Shown piece by piece: positions 28,213-37,442 of a stretch of DNA of 64,000 nt (positions within the stretch are counted from its first letter, which is position 1; each line of letters opens with the position of its first letter). Source of the stretch: Thioclava indica (GTDB taxonomy: Bacteria > Pseudomonadota > Alphaproteobacteria > Rhodobacterales > Rhodobacteraceae). Made by a program: the position numbers and the translations under genes. The stretch covers positions 62,001 through 126,000 of the forward strand of contig NZ_AUNB01000040.1 in the NCBI RefSeq assembly GCF_000714545.1, written 5' to 3'. Below the pieces are notes generated by a model. That model had not been told where the DNA came from, made no database searches, and saw nothing but the letters and a program-made list of their open reading frames with translations.

Positions 28213-29478
28213 TCAGAGCCACTCGGGTATGCTATCGCGCGCCAGCATTTCTTCAAAGCTCGGTCTTGCCCGAATGAGAGCAAATTCGCCGCCCTGCACC
28301 AAAACTTCGGGGATCAGCGGGCGCGAATTATACTCTGACGACATCACCGCGCCATACGCGCCAGCCGAGCGGAACGCGACCAGATCCCCCGGCGCGAGCG
28401 GCGTCATATCGCGCGCCTTGGCGAAAGTGTCGCCGGTTTCACAGACCGGACCCACGATATCATAGGGTGCAGATTGCGTGCCGGGCTGAGGCTCGATCAC
28501 CGGGACGATATCGTGATAGGCACCATACATCGACGGGCGCACGAGGTCATTCATCGCCGCATCAAGGATCAGGAAATCACGCCCCTCTCCTTCCTTGAGA
28601 TAGATCACCGAAGTGACCAAAACCCCGGCGTTACCCGCAATCAGCCGACCCGGTTCGATCTCGATCTCGCAGCCCAGATCGCCCAGCGCACGTTCGATCA
28701 CCTGACCGTATTCGATGGGCAAGGGCGGTGCGGAGTTCGAGCGTTCGTAAGGAATGCCAAGCCCGCCGCCCAGATCAAGACGGCGGATATCGTGGCCATC
28801 CTCGCGCAGGGCCAGCGTCAGGTCGCGCACCTTGGTAAATGCGGCGTTAAAGGGTTCAAGGTCCGTCAGTTGGCTGCCGATATGCACATCGACGCCGACC
28901 ACGTCGATGCCGGGCAGTTTCGCCGCCAGCGCATAGACCGCGCGGGCCTTGGCAATCGGAATGCCGAACTTGTTTTCCGACTTTCCTGTCGCGATTTTCT
29001 CATGCGTCTTGGCATCAACATCGGGGTTCACGCGCAACGCAATCGGGGCTGTGACGCCCATCTTTGCGGCGATTTGCGAGATCGCCTCAAGCTCGGGTTC
29101 GCTCTCGACGTTGAACTGGCGGATACCGTTTTCCAAGACGTAGGTGATTTCTTCGCGCGTCTTTCCGACGCCCGAAAACACCACGCGATCACCGGGCACA
29201 CCAGCGGCGCGCGCACGGCGATATTCACCGCCCGAGACCACATCCATGCCCGCGCCCAGATCACCCAGCAATTTCAGCACAGCAAGGTTGGAATTGGATT
29301 TGATCGCGAAACAGATCAGGTGGTCGGTCCAGTTCAGCGCCTCCTGGAACAGCTTGAAATGGCGCGTCAAAGTCGCTGCCGAATAGACATAAAACGGCGT
29401 GCCAACGCTGGCCGCGATTTCGGGCAGGGGCACGTCTTCGGCATAAAGAACGCCGTCGCGATACAGAAAATGATCCAT
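28213..29478 (-). CDS. lysA: diaminopimelate decarboxylase
   Basis: 421 residues, a PLP-dependent fold III decarboxylase. The PLP lysine is in FAIKSNSN near residue 58, the glycine-rich phosphate loop is in GGGLGIPY near 235, and the CETGDTFAK segment lies near 345. It makes L-lysine from meso-diaminopimelate. The ATG is 12 bases after the stop of the small lipoprotein gene, with GGAAGA between, so argH-lptM-lysA is one unit. Confidence 0.97.
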   Translation of the reverse strand: MDHFLYRDGVLYAEDVPLPEIAASVGTPFYVYSAATLTRHFKLFQEALNWTDHLICFAIKSNSNLAVLKLLGDLGAGMDVVSGGEYRRARAAGVPGDRVVFSGVGKTREEITYVLENGIRQFNVESEPELEAISQIAAKMGVTAPIALRVNPDVDAKTHEKIATGKSENKFGIPIAKARAVYALAAKLPGIDVVGVDVHIGSQLTDLEPFNAAFTKVRDLTLALREDGHDIRRLDLGGGLGIPYERSNSAPPLPIEYGQVIERALGDLGCEIEIEPGRLIAGNAGVLVTSVIYLKEGEGRDFLILDAAMNDLVRPSMYGAYHDIVPVIEPQPGTQSAPYDIVGPVCETGDTFAKARDMTPLAPGDLVAFRSAGAYGAVMSSEYNSRPLIPEVLVQGGEFALIRARPSFEEMLARDSIPEWL

Positions 29479-29490
29479 GATATCTTCCGG

Positions 29491-29589
29491 TTACTGGGTG
29501 GTGACCTGATCGGGCGGCGTGGGTGGACCATCGACGCCACAGGCGGTCAGGGCAAAAAGAGAGGCCATCAGAAGGGCTGCGATTTTCAT
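29491..29589 (-). CDS. lptM: LptM-like tiny lipoprotein
   Basis: Only 32 residues: a signal peptide with lipobox LTAC, then a short Gly/Pro-rich tail (GVDGPPTPP). Its ATG overlaps the argH stop in a 4-base ATGA, and lysA starts 12 bases after its TAA. Size, lipobox and the argH-lysA location match the LptM (YifL) family. In E. coli LptM helps mature the LptD/E lipopolysaccharide translocon at the outer membrane. The assignment rests mainly on context and size. Confidence 0.8.
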   Translation of the reverse strand: MKIAALLMASLFALTACGVDGPPTPPDQVTTQ

Positions 29590-30992
29590 CCCAAAATCTC
29601 CTTCCAGCGCGCGACCTGTGCGCGCACCTGCTCGGGCGCGGTGCCGCCATACGACATGCGCGAGGCCACCGAATTATGCACGCCAAGCACGCCAAACACG
29701 TCTTTGGTGATCGCAGGATTGACCGATTGCATCTGCTCCAGCGTCAGATCGGGCAGATCGCAGCCCGCATCTTCCGCCATCGCCACGAGCGAGCCGGTGA
29801 CGTGATGGGCGTCGCGGAACGGCAAGCCTGCCTCGCGCACCAGCCAATCGGCCAGATCAGTCGCGGTGGAGAACCCGGCCGACGCGGCGGCCTCAAGATT
29901 GGCCTGATGCACCGTCAGATCACCGATCATCCCCGCCATTGCCGCGAGCGCCAGCATCAGGTTGTCGGCAGCATCAAAGACCTGCTCTTTATCTTCCTGC
30001 ATGTCCTTGGAATAGGCGAGCGGCAGGCCCTTCATCACGGTAAACAGCGCCACCGAAGCCCCAAGGATGCGCCCGATTTTGGCGCGGATCAGCTCGGCTG
30101 CGTCGGGGTTACGCTTTTGCGGCATGATGGAGCTGCCGGTTGACCATTTGTCCGACATTGACACAAAGCGGAACTGCGCTGACGACCAGATCACCAGCTC
30201 TTCGGCAAGGCGGCTAAGATGCACGGCACAAATCGTCGAGGCCGACAGAAATTCCAGCGCGAAATCACGGTCTGACACCGCATCAAGGCTATTCGCCATC
30301 GGACGGTCAAAGCCCAAGCTGGCCGCCGTTGCGTGGCGGTCGATGTTGAAGCCCGTGCCCGCCAGAGCCGCCGCCCCCAAGGGACATTCGTTCATCCGCT
30401 TGCGCGCATCCTCAAAGCGGGATTTGTCGCGCGCAAACATCTCGACATAGGCCATCATGTGGTGGCCAAAGGTCACGGGCTGCGCGGTTTGCAGATGGGT
30501 GAAACCGGGCATCACCCAATCCGCACCCTCTTCCGCGCGGGTCACCGCCACACGGATCAGCGCATCCAGCGAGGTGATCGCGGCGTCGCATTGCTCGCGC
30601 ACCCACAGCCGGAAATCGGTGGCGACCTGGTCGTTGCGCGAGCGCGCCGTGTGCAAACGCCCCGCCGGCTCACCGATCAGATCCTTGAGCCGCGCCTCGA
30701 CATTCATGTGAATATCTTCGAGCGCGGTGGAAAACGGAAAATCACCGGCCTCGATTTCTGACAAAACCGTGATCAGCCCTTCCCCGATGGCCTGCGCATC
30801 CTTATCACTGATGATACCTTGTGCGGCGAGCATCGCAGCATGAGCCCGGCTGCCACGGATATCTTGGGCATAGAGCCGCTGGTCGTAGCCGATGGACGCA
30901 TTGATCGCCTCCATGATAGCGTCCGGCCCCGCGGCGAAACGCCCGCCCCACATCGCGTTGGAGGCTTGGGTATCTTTGGTGGCGTCAGTCAT
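29586..30992 (-). CDS. argH: argininosuccinate lyase
   Basis: 468 residues, standard length. It starts with the family opening [11 protein letters not shown], and carries [16 protein letters not shown] near 115 and the catalytic signature [12 protein letters not shown] near 283-294. It splits argininosuccinate into arginine and fumarate. The start at 30992 fits the family; a longer reading to 31064 would overlap tlpA on the other strand. The tlpA start codon is only 26 bases away in the opposite direction. Confidence 0.97.
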   Translation of the reverse strand: MTDATKDTQASNAMWGGRFAAGPDAIMEAINASIGYDQRLYAQDIRGSRAHAAMLAAQGIISDKDAQAIGEGLITVLSEIEAGDFPFSTALEDIHMNVEARLKDLIGEPAGRLHTARSRNDQVATDFRLWVREQCDAAITSLDALIRVAVTRAEEGADWVMPGFTHLQTAQPVTFGHHMMAYVEMFARDKSRFEDARKRMNECPLGAAALAGTGFNIDRHATAASLGFDRPMANSLDAVSDRDFALEFLSASTICAVHLSRLAEELVIWSSAQFRFVSMSDKWSTGSSIMPQKRNPDAAELIRAKIGRILGASVALFTVMKGLPLAYSKDMQEDKEQVFDAADNLMLALAAMAGMIGDLTVHQANLEAAASAGFSTATDLADWLVREAGLPFRDAHHVTGSLVAMAEDAGCDLPDLTLEQMQSVNPAITKDVFGVLGVHNSVASRMSYGGTAPEQVRAQVARWKEILG

Positions 30993-31018
30993 GGTTCGAG
31001 CCCTTTTTCGGAGGCAAT

Positions 31019-31564
31019 ATGTTACGGTTTCTTGTCCTTTATACGGCGCTGGCACTGGGTGCAAATGCTGCGCAGGCCGCCGATCTGAATGCGCTGAAAG
31101 AAGGATCGATGGAATCGCTGGTCACCTATTCCAAACCGCTGCCGATGCCGCCGTTTTCCTTTACGGATGATCAAGGCGGCGAGCATTCCTTGGCAGAGTA
31201 TAAAGGAAAGGTCGTTTTGGTGAATTTCTGGGCGACGTGGTGCCCGCCTTGCCGCGAAGAAATGCCCTTTCTCAACACACTCGAAAAAGAGTTGGGGGGA
31301 GATCATTTCGCTGTGGTGACGATTGCCACGGGCGGGTCGAATTCGCCCGCAAAGGTTGGCGCATTCTTTGATAAAGAAAAGCTGGACGCCTTGCCGCGCT
31401 TTTACGACGAGGCAGCTTTTGCGTCACGCGCGATGGGCGTGCTTGGGCTGCCGGTGACGGTGTTGGTCGACAAGGACGGCCATGAGGTCGGGCGCATGAT
31501 TGGCGGGGCGCAATGGGACTCCCCCGAGGCCAAAAAGCTGCTTGAGGCGATGATCAAGGGCTGA
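31019..31564 (+). CDS. tlpA: TlpA-family periplasmic thioredoxin-like protein
   Basis: 181 residues with a signal peptide or anchor (about 1-21) and a thioredoxin fold carrying the redox motif WCPPC (Cys75, Cys78). The cis-proline segment GLPVTV lies near 140. TlpA/ResA-type proteins reduce apocytochrome c or metal-chaperone cysteines in the periplasm, and the ccmF gene at the left edge gives such an enzyme a possible job. Divergent from argH with a 26-base gap. Confidence 0.9.
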   Translation: MLRFLVLYTALALGANAAQAADLNALKEGSMESLVTYSKPLPMPPFSFTDDQGGEHSLAEYKGKVVLVNFWATWCPPCREEMPFLNTLEKELGGDHFAVVTIATGGSNSPAKVGAFFDKEKLDALPRFYDEAAFASRAMGVLGLPVTVLVDKDGHEVGRMIGGAQWDSPEAKKLLEAMIKG

Positions 31565-31734
31565 GGCAAAGATCGGCGGAGCGTGCGCGCTTCTCGTGCG
31601 CTCACCGGTTTGCGTGGCTTGACCTAGAATGACTGCCGCGACATTTTCAGTTGAATGCGTGTCGCCGAGACCAAGGCGACATTACAATTCTGGTGCCGTA
31701 AGTCCCTTAAATCATAAGCACAATCCCGCCCTAC

Positions 31735-32973
31735 TTACGCCGCTTTGGATTGGCGCAAATAGCGTGTCATCGACTGCTCAATCTCTTCCGAGAGGCGCAT
31801 AATGGATTCCAGACGTCCCTTGATATCGTCGTGAAAGCCGTCGAGTTGGTCAATCGTCGCGCTTAGCCCGCCCGAATTGTCGCGCATCCGCCCGCACTCG
31901 ACCCGGCCCAGCACGCGGATGGTATCAAGCCCCAGCATCTGGCGCCGGATCTCGCGGCTTTGCTGTGTTAGTTGGCCAGCAATCGTGGCAGCTTTTCCCA
32001 TCGCCACGCGCGCGTCGATTGACGCTTTTTGCTCAAGCTCATTTAGCAATTCACGCTCTGTCGCCCAGTCGATGCCTTCAACCGGATCCGCCTGCACGAA
32101 TTTCGCGTTCATCTCGGATAACACACGGCTGCTTCCCAAAAGAAACAAAGCACGCGCTACCTCGCGCGACATCTGATCGCAAATATTCCCCTCCCCAGCG
32201 ACGAAGCTGCGCAAACGATCTGAAATCACCACAGACGACGCTTTATAATTCTCTGAAATTGCCGAAACCGGCCCGCCAGAGGGTTCCAACCGCGACGCGA
32301 CGATGCGCATGTTATTGGGGACCGATTGCAGCGCCTCGAAACTGCGCAGTAAGCCGACCTGCTCCTTCGTGGCGCGCTCCATCGCGGTGTTCATCTCGGC
32401 CAAGACTTGGGTGCGCGGATCTGCGGTGCGGCGCAATTGACGGTCGCGCGCAGCCAATTCATGTCCCAAAGCATGGGCCATGAAATTGGTATAGCTCGAA
32501 AAACCGTCCGCTTGCGCGCCCATGCGCAGCATTCCGGCACTTTCCTCGGGGTCGATTTTTTCAACCCGCTCGCGTTCCGAAAAGGTCGCATAGAATTGTT
32601 TCATCTTGTCAGACAAATCACTGACCGGCTTCAACCGCACGGATAAAAAACCGCCATCAATCGGCAAAATCACGGCAAAAACCCAATACCAGCCGCCCGA
32701 TTTGGACCGATTTTTGACGTAGGCGCCCATGGGATAGCCTTTTTGGATCGCATCCCACAGGATTCGGAACACAGCGCGCGGAGTTTCCGGATGGCGCACG
32801 ATCTTATGAGGCGCGCCCAGCAACGCGCCCCACTCATAGCCCGAGACCCGACGAAACACCTCATTACCCGCAATAATTACCCCGCGTGAATCGGTGCGTG
32901 AATAAAACAGCTCTTCAAGCTTAAAGGGCTCTTCTCCGGCATGGCGGTCTGCCGTCTCGGCTTGGTGGCTCAT
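31735..32973 (-). CDS. Aer-like PAS-domain sensory protein
   Basis: 412 residues. The N-terminal PAS domain (about 20-125) has the Aer-type wording GYEWGALLGAPHKIVRHP and AYVKNRSKSGGWYWVFA, a pocket often used for FAD or heme. The remainder is helical with a possible coiled coil, but lacks an evident methyl-accepting signalling tip. It is therefore a soluble redox/oxygen sensor of uncertain output. GAGGATT precedes the ATG. It is divergent from an EAL phosphodiesterase with 171 bases between. Confidence 0.8.
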   Translation of the reverse strand: MSHQAETADRHAGEEPFKLEELFYSRTDSRGVIIAGNEVFRRVSGYEWGALLGAPHKIVRHPETPRAVFRILWDAIQKGYPMGAYVKNRSKSGGWYWVFAVILPIDGGFLSVRLKPVSDLSDKMKQFYATFSERERVEKIDPEESAGMLRMGAQADGFSSYTNFMAHALGHELAARDRQLRRTADPRTQVLAEMNTAMERATKEQVGLLRSFEALQSVPNNMRIVASRLEPSGGPVSAISENYKASSVVISDRLRSFVAGEGNICDQMSREVARALFLLGSSRVLSEMNAKFVQADPVEGIDWATERELLNELEQKASIDARVAMGKAATIAGQLTQQSREIRRQMLGLDTIRVLGRVECGRMRDNSGGLSATIDQLDGFHDDIKGRLESIMRLSEEIEQSMTRYLRQSKAA

Positions 32974-33144
32974 CTAATCCTCGGATGCTGCGACTCAAGT
33001 CAGACTAGCGCGCGGAGCTTACTCAATCGTTTACGAAAACCCGAAGCCGAGGGCGGATTAACCATGCTGATAAAGAGAGGCGCGTTTTTACGGGTTATTA
33101 GCGCCTTTATCGCAATTTAGGCGATGTTGGTGATGGAGTGGAAC

Positions 33145-33990
33145 ATGACAAATCGCGAAAAGCCAGATCACGAGCCGATCAACGCGGAACTGCGAAGCCC
33201 GCTTGCCTATGCCGTGGCAGAGCAGGACCGACAGACGATTGCCCTCGTGCGCGATGCGATTGCGCGCCGCGATGTTTTGCTGGCCTATCAGCCTGTCGTG
33301 CAAACTGCGCGCCCCGATCAACCGGCGTTTTACGAGGGGCTGATCCGGGTACTGGATGAGACCGGTCGCATTATACCTGCCAAAGATTTCATCGAAACCG
33401 TCGAGATGACCGAACTGGGCCGAAAACTGGACTGTTTGGCGATCGAGATGGGACTAGAAGCGTTGATGGAAAACGAGGGGCTGCGCCTTGCGATTAATAT
33501 GTCGGCGCGTTCCATTGGCTATCCGGCCTGGATGAAGGCGCTCAATCGCGGGCTGGCGATCGACGAGACGGTCGCAGATCGCCTTATTCTGGAAATCACC
33601 GAAAGCTCGGCCATGCATATGCCCGAACTGGTAACCGTCTTTATGGAGGATTTACAGGCCCGTGGGGTCAGCTTTGCGCTTGATGATTTCGGCGCGGGCT
33701 ACACATCATTTCGCTACCTGCGCGAATTTTATTTCGACATTCTCAAAATCGATGGGCAGTTCATTCGCGGCATCGCGCAAGATCCCGACAATCAAGCCCT
33801 GACCAAATCTCTTCTCGATATTGCGCGCCATTTTGAGATGTTCACGGTCGCGGAATCTGTCGAAAATGCACAAGATGCCAAATATCTTAGCCAGATCGGC
33901 GTGGAATGCTTGCAAGGCTTTTATTACGGCGCCCCGACAGTTAACCCGCCTTGGCGCCCTCTCTCGCAGGCGACGCGAAGAAGCGCCTGA
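33145..33990 (+). CDS. EAL-domain cyclic-di-GMP phosphodiesterase
   Basis: A 281-residue stand-alone EAL domain. The signature reads YEGLIRV (EGL for EAL). The other catalytic residues are present: NMS, the ITESS glutamate, DDFGAGYTS, LKIDGQF lysine, AESVEN glutamate and LQGFYYG glutamine. It should linearise c-di-GMP. The ATG at 33145 follows GGAG in ATGGAGTGG; starts at 33124 and 33133 are alternatives. No GGDEF or sensor domain is attached, so its input may come from the neighbouring PAS protein. Confidence 0.88.
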   Translation: MTNREKPDHEPINAELRSPLAYAVAEQDRQTIALVRDAIARRDVLLAYQPVVQTARPDQPAFYEGLIRVLDETGRIIPAKDFIETVEMTELGRKLDCLAIEMGLEALMENEGLRLAINMSARSIGYPAWMKALNRGLAIDETVADRLILEITESSAMHMPELVTVFMEDLQARGVSFALDDFGAGYTSFRYLREFYFDILKIDGQFIRGIAQDPDNQALTKSLLDIARHFEMFTVAESVENAQDAKYLSQIGVECLQGFYYGAPTVNPPWRPLSQATRRSA

Positions 33991-34035
33991 TCTGTGCATA
34001 TCGACGCCCTAAAAACACGGCAAAGCGCCATCATC

Positions 34036-34058
34036 GTCGCGCAACAAAATTGCGCGAC
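34036..34058. terminator. possible terminator hairpin between the EAL gene and phaA
   Basis: A perfect 9-bp stem GTCGCGCAA...TTGCGCGAC with loop CAAAA, 45 bases after the EAL gene stop. Only a mixed CATTCCCTTT follows, so termination is plausible but not certain. Confidence 0.5.
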
Positions 34059-34169
34059 CATTCCCTTTCGCAAGCCGTTTCGACTTGACCTGCCCCACGT
34101 ATCCGCCATGCTGCGCGCTAGCAGGTGGGCGCGACCGCGCGCACTTTATTTCGTGATGAGGAGGATCCC

Positions 34170-35345
34170 ATGACCAATGTCGTCATCGTCTCGGCTGCGC
34201 GTACAGCCGTCGGCTCGTTCAATGGTGCGTTCGCGAACGTTCCCGCCCATGATTTGGGTGCGGCCGCGATTGAAGCCGTGATTGCGCGCGCAGGCATCGA
34301 CAAAGGCGAGGTATCAGAAACCATTCTCGGTCAGGTTCTGACAGCCGGTCAGGGGCAAAACCCCGCTCGCCAAGCCCATATCAATGCCGGCCTGCCCATC
34401 GAATCCGCCGCGTGGTCGATCAATCAGGTCTGCGGTTCCGGCCTGCGCACGGTTGCCCTTGGTGCGCAACATATCCTGCTTGGCGACGCGAATATCGTTG
34501 TTGCCGGCGGTCAAGAAAGCATGTCGCTCAGCCCCCATGTCGCGCATCTGCGTGCGGGTCAGAAAATGGGCGATATGAAGATGATCGACTCGATGATCAA
34601 GGATGGTCTGTGGGACGCGTTCAACAACTATCACATGGGCCAGACCGCTGAAAACGTTGCCAACCAATTCCAGATCTCACGTGAGATGCAGGATGAATTC
34701 GCGCTGGCCAGCCAAAACAAAGCCGAAGCCGCGCAAAAGGCAGGTAAATTCGCCGATGAGATCGCGCCTTTTACCGTCAAGACCCGCAAGGGCGAAACGG
34801 TGGTCGATCAGGACGAACATATCCGTCACGGCGCGACACTTGAAAGCATGCAGAAACTGCGCCCCGCCTTCACCAAGGATGGCTCAGTAACCGCAGGGAA
34901 TGCTTCGGGGCTTAATGACGGGGCCGCGATGGTGCTGCTCATGACCGAGGAAGAGGCGGCGAAACGCGGCCTGACGCCGCTTGCGCGCATCGCCTCTTAT
35001 GCAACGGCCGGTCTGGATCCCTCGATCATGGGCTGCGGGCCAATTCCGTCTTCGCGTAAGGCGCTGGAGAAAGCGGGCTGGAAGCCGGACGATCTGGACC
35101 GGATTGAGGCAAACGAGGCCTTCGCCGCGCAAGCCTGTGCCGTGAACAAGGATATGGGCTGGGATACCTCAAAGGTGAACGTCAATGGCGGCGCGATTGC
35201 GCTTGGCCACCCGATTGGGGCTTCTGGCGCGCGCATCCTCAACACTCTGCTGTTTGAGATGAAACGCTCGGGCGCGAAAAAAGGGTTGGCCACCTTGTGC
35301 ATCGGCGGCGGCATGGGCGTCGCGATGTGTATCGAAGCTATGTGA
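34170..35345 (+). CDS. phaA: acetyl-CoA C-acetyltransferase (beta-ketothiolase)
   Basis: 391 residues, the standard biosynthetic thiolase length. The acylated cysteine is Cys88 in NQVCGSG, the [10 protein letters not shown] histidine lies near 348, and the second cysteine is in CIGGGMG near 378. It condenses two acetyl-CoA to acetoacetyl-CoA for polyhydroxybutyrate and, with mcl1 in this genome, the ethylmalonyl-CoA pathway. AGGAGG precedes the ATG at 34170. A terminator lies between it and phaB. Confidence 0.96.
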   Translation: MTNVVIVSAARTAVGSFNGAFANVPAHDLGAAAIEAVIARAGIDKGEVSETILGQVLTAGQGQNPARQAHINAGLPIESAAWSINQVCGSGLRTVALGAQHILLGDANIVVAGGQESMSLSPHVAHLRAGQKMGDMKMIDSMIKDGLWDAFNNYHMGQTAENVANQFQISREMQDEFALASQNKAEAAQKAGKFADEIAPFTVKTRKGETVVDQDEHIRHGATLESMQKLRPAFTKDGSVTAGNASGLNDGAAMVLLMTEEEAAKRGLTPLARIASYATAGLDPSIMGCGPIPSSRKALEKAGWKPDDLDRIEANEAFAAQACAVNKDMGWDTSKVNVNGGAIALGHPIGASGARILNTLLFEMKRSGAKKGLATLCIGGGMGVAMCIEAM

Positions 35346-35371
35346 GCGAAATTTATCCGTTATTTACAATC

Positions 35372-35405
35372 GGGGCGCGCAACTTTGTTGCGCGCCTCTT
35401 TTCTT
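35372..35405 (+). terminator. strong rho-independent terminator between phaA and phaB
   Basis: A perfect 10-bp stem GGCGCGCAAC...GTTGCGCGCC with a TTT loop, followed by TCTTTTCTTTT. It starts 27 bases after the phaA stop and 80 bases before phaB. Confidence 0.9.
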
Positions 35406-35451
35406 TTCGGTAACACCATTACAACGGGTTTCAATTGGAGGAGTAAACATC

Positions 35452-36174
35452 ATGTCCAGAGTTGCACTGGCCACCGGCGGATCACGCGGCATTGGTGCCG
35501 CGATTTCGGCTGCACTCAGCGAGGCTGGCTACACCGTCGTCGCCAACTATGCTGGCAATGATGAGGCGGCAGCGAAGTTCACCGAGGAAACCGGTATCAA
35601 GACCTACAAATGGTCCGTTGCCGATTATGACGCCTGCGCAGCCGGAATCGCGCAGATCGAAGACGAGGTTGGCCCGATCGACGTGCTGGTCAACAACGCC
35701 GGGATCACCCGCGATGCACCGTTTCACAAGATGACGCGCGAGCAGTGGAGCCAAGTCATCGACACCAATCTGAGCGGCGTGTTCAACATGACCCACCCGC
35801 TTTGGACCCGGATGCGCGAGCGCAAATTCGGTCGCATCGTCAACATCTCGTCGATTAACGGTCAGAAGGGTCAGTTCGCGCAGGCGAACTACTCAGCCGC
35901 GAAGGCGGGCGATCTGGGCTTTACCAAAGCGCTGGCGCAAGAAGGCGCGCGCGCCAATATCACCGTGAACGCCATTTGCCCGGGCTATATCGGGACCGAA
36001 ATGGTGATGGCCGTGCCAGAGAAAGTGCGCGAATCGATCATCGCGCAAATCCCGGTCGGCCGTCTCGGCGAGCCGAAGGAAATCGCGCGCGCAGTGGTGT
36101 TTTTGGCCTCCGATGATGCGGGCTTTATCACTGGCTCGACGATCACGGCCAATGGCGGGCAGTATTTCGTCTAA
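35452..36174 (+). CDS. phaB: acetoacetyl-CoA reductase
   Basis: A 240-residue short-chain dehydrogenase: NADPH motif GGSRGIG (9-15), NNAG (81-84), catalytic Ser in NISSING and YSAAK (Tyr147, Lys151), and the PhaB-type ending GSTITANGGQYFV. It reduces acetoacetyl-CoA to (R)-3-hydroxybutyryl-CoA. GGAGGAG lies before the ATG. Its order after phaA is the normal PHB arrangement, but a terminator separates them. Confidence 0.96.
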   Translation: MSRVALATGGSRGIGAAISAALSEAGYTVVANYAGNDEAAAKFTEETGIKTYKWSVADYDACAAGIAQIEDEVGPIDVLVNNAGITRDAPFHKMTREQWSQVIDTNLSGVFNMTHPLWTRMRERKFGRIVNISSINGQKGQFAQANYSAAKAGDLGFTKALAQEGARANITVNAICPGYIGTEMVMAVPEKVRESIIAQIPVGRLGEPKEIARAVVFLASDDAGFITGSTITANGGQYFV

Positions 36175-36196
36175 TCCCCTCTTGGCATTGCGCATC

Positions 36197-36226
36197 GAGG
36201 CCCGCATCTTGCGGGCCTCTTTTATT
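36197..36226 (+). terminator. rho-independent terminator after phaB
   Basis: A 9-bp stem GAGGCCCGC...GCGGGCCTC with loop ATCTT and tail TTTTATT, 22 bases after the phaB stop. It ends 10 bases before the next start codon. Confidence 0.9.
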
Positions 36227-36235
36227 GGCGGGCAC

Positions 36236-37141
36236 ATGACACCTAACAAGGCGACGTTCATCGGGTTTACAGCTGTGCTGCTATGGTCGCTTCTGGCGCT
36301 GTTCACGGTCGGCTCTGCCCCCGTACCGCCCTTGCAGCTCAACGCAATGTGCTTCGCCATTGGCGGCGTGATCGGCGTGATCTGGCTAACTGTCACCGGC
36401 AGCTTGCACCAACTGCGCCGGGTGCGCTGGCCGATCTATCTGGCGGGCACGGCGGGGCTGTTTGGCTATCATTTTCTTTATTTCTCCGCGCTGCGTCTGG
36501 CGCCCCCCGCACAGGCCGGGTTGATCGCCTATCTCTGGCCGCTGCTGATCGTGTTGTTTTCCGGCCTTCTCCCCGGCGAGCGGTTAAACATCTGGCATAT
36601 TATCGGTGCGTTGGTGGCGTTCGCGGGTGCGACCCTGATCCTTGGCAAAGGGATCGCGGGCGATGCCAGCGCGCTGCCGGGCTATGCTTTGGCGGGGCTG
36701 TGCGCGCTGACATGGTCAAGCTATTCGCTGCTGTCGCGCCGCTTTGACGCCGTGCCGACTGCGGCGGTCGCGGTCTATTGTCTGGCAACGTCGGTTTTGT
36801 CGGGGGCCGCGCATTTCGCGCTGGAAACGACGGTCTGGCCGCACGGCGCGCTGGGTTGGGCGGCCGTGCTGGGCCTTGGGCTTGGGCCGGTCGGACTGGC
36901 CTTTTATACTTGGGATCTGGGCGTGAAACGCGGAGACATTCAACTGCTTGGCACGGCGTCCTACGCGGCCCCGCTGGTCTCTACATTGGTTTTGGTGGTG
37001 GTGGGGATCGCCCCGGCAAGCCCCGTTCTGCTGATCGCAGCCATGTTGATCACAGGTGGGGCAGGTTTGGCGGCGATGGGGGCGGCACGCGCGCGGCGCC
37101 CCGTGATTGAAACCGAGCCGCCGCGACGGGCGGCCCGATAA
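36236..37141 (+). CDS. EamA-family (DMT superfamily) membrane transporter
   Basis: 301 residues with ten hydrophobic segments arranged as two EamA repeats (about 5-135 and 150-285), typical of drug/metabolite exporters of amino acids, purines or other small molecules. No substrate can be assigned. The ATG at 36236 is only 10 bases after the phaB terminator and lacks a strong ribosome site, so its transcript start is unclear. A leaderless or weakly expressed message is possible. Confidence 0.83.
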   Translation: MTPNKATFIGFTAVLLWSLLALFTVGSAPVPPLQLNAMCFAIGGVIGVIWLTVTGSLHQLRRVRWPIYLAGTAGLFGYHFLYFSALRLAPPAQAGLIAYLWPLLIVLFSGLLPGERLNIWHIIGALVAFAGATLILGKGIAGDASALPGYALAGLCALTWSSYSLLSRRFDAVPTAAVAVYCLATSVLSGAAHFALETTVWPHGALGWAAVLGLGLGPVGLAFYTWDLGVKRGDIQLLGTASYAAPLVSTLVLVVVGIAPASPVLLIAAMLITGGAGLAAMGAARARRPVIETEPPRRAAR

Positions 37142-37156
37142 TTTTGAGAGGGGCCC

Positions 37157-37324
37157 TCAGGCCTGTTCAAGACGGTGAATTTGTTCTTTTAGTCGGAGCT
37201 TTTGCTTCTTCATGCGCGCGATCTCAAGGTCGTCGGTAGCGGGGCTTCGCGCCGCACGTTCTACCTCCGCCGCCAGAGATTCATGTTTCCTGCGAAGTTC
37301 GGTGATATGCGAACCAAGCGACAT
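37157..37324 (-). CDS. YdcH/DUF465 small protein
   Basis: 55 residues, a helical hairpin with the family sequence HITELRRKHESL and a later DLEIARMKKQKLRLKEQI. DUF465 proteins are common in alphaproteobacteria with no settled function. AGGAG is placed 7 bases before the ATG at 37324; upstream in-frame codons reach into the neighbouring methyltransferase gene and are discounted. Confidence 0.85.
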   Translation of the reverse strand: MSLGSHITELRRKHESLAAEVERAARSPATDDLEIARMKKQKLRLKEQIHRLEQA

Positions 37325-37442
37325 GGCAGTCTCCTCTCTTGTTGTCAGCCCGTTGATTGCATCACAGCTTTTGAGTCGTGTCACGAGTTTGTCGTAAAAA
37401 GACGGGCAATCAGCAGTTTTATCGCGAAGTCTTGCGAAAAGC

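Noticed and set aside
34085-34135. PhaR-type operator (CTGC-N-GCAG) before phaA
   Set aside because: CTGCGCGCTAGCAG has a 6-base spacer rather than the 3-4 expected; too weak to report as a site.
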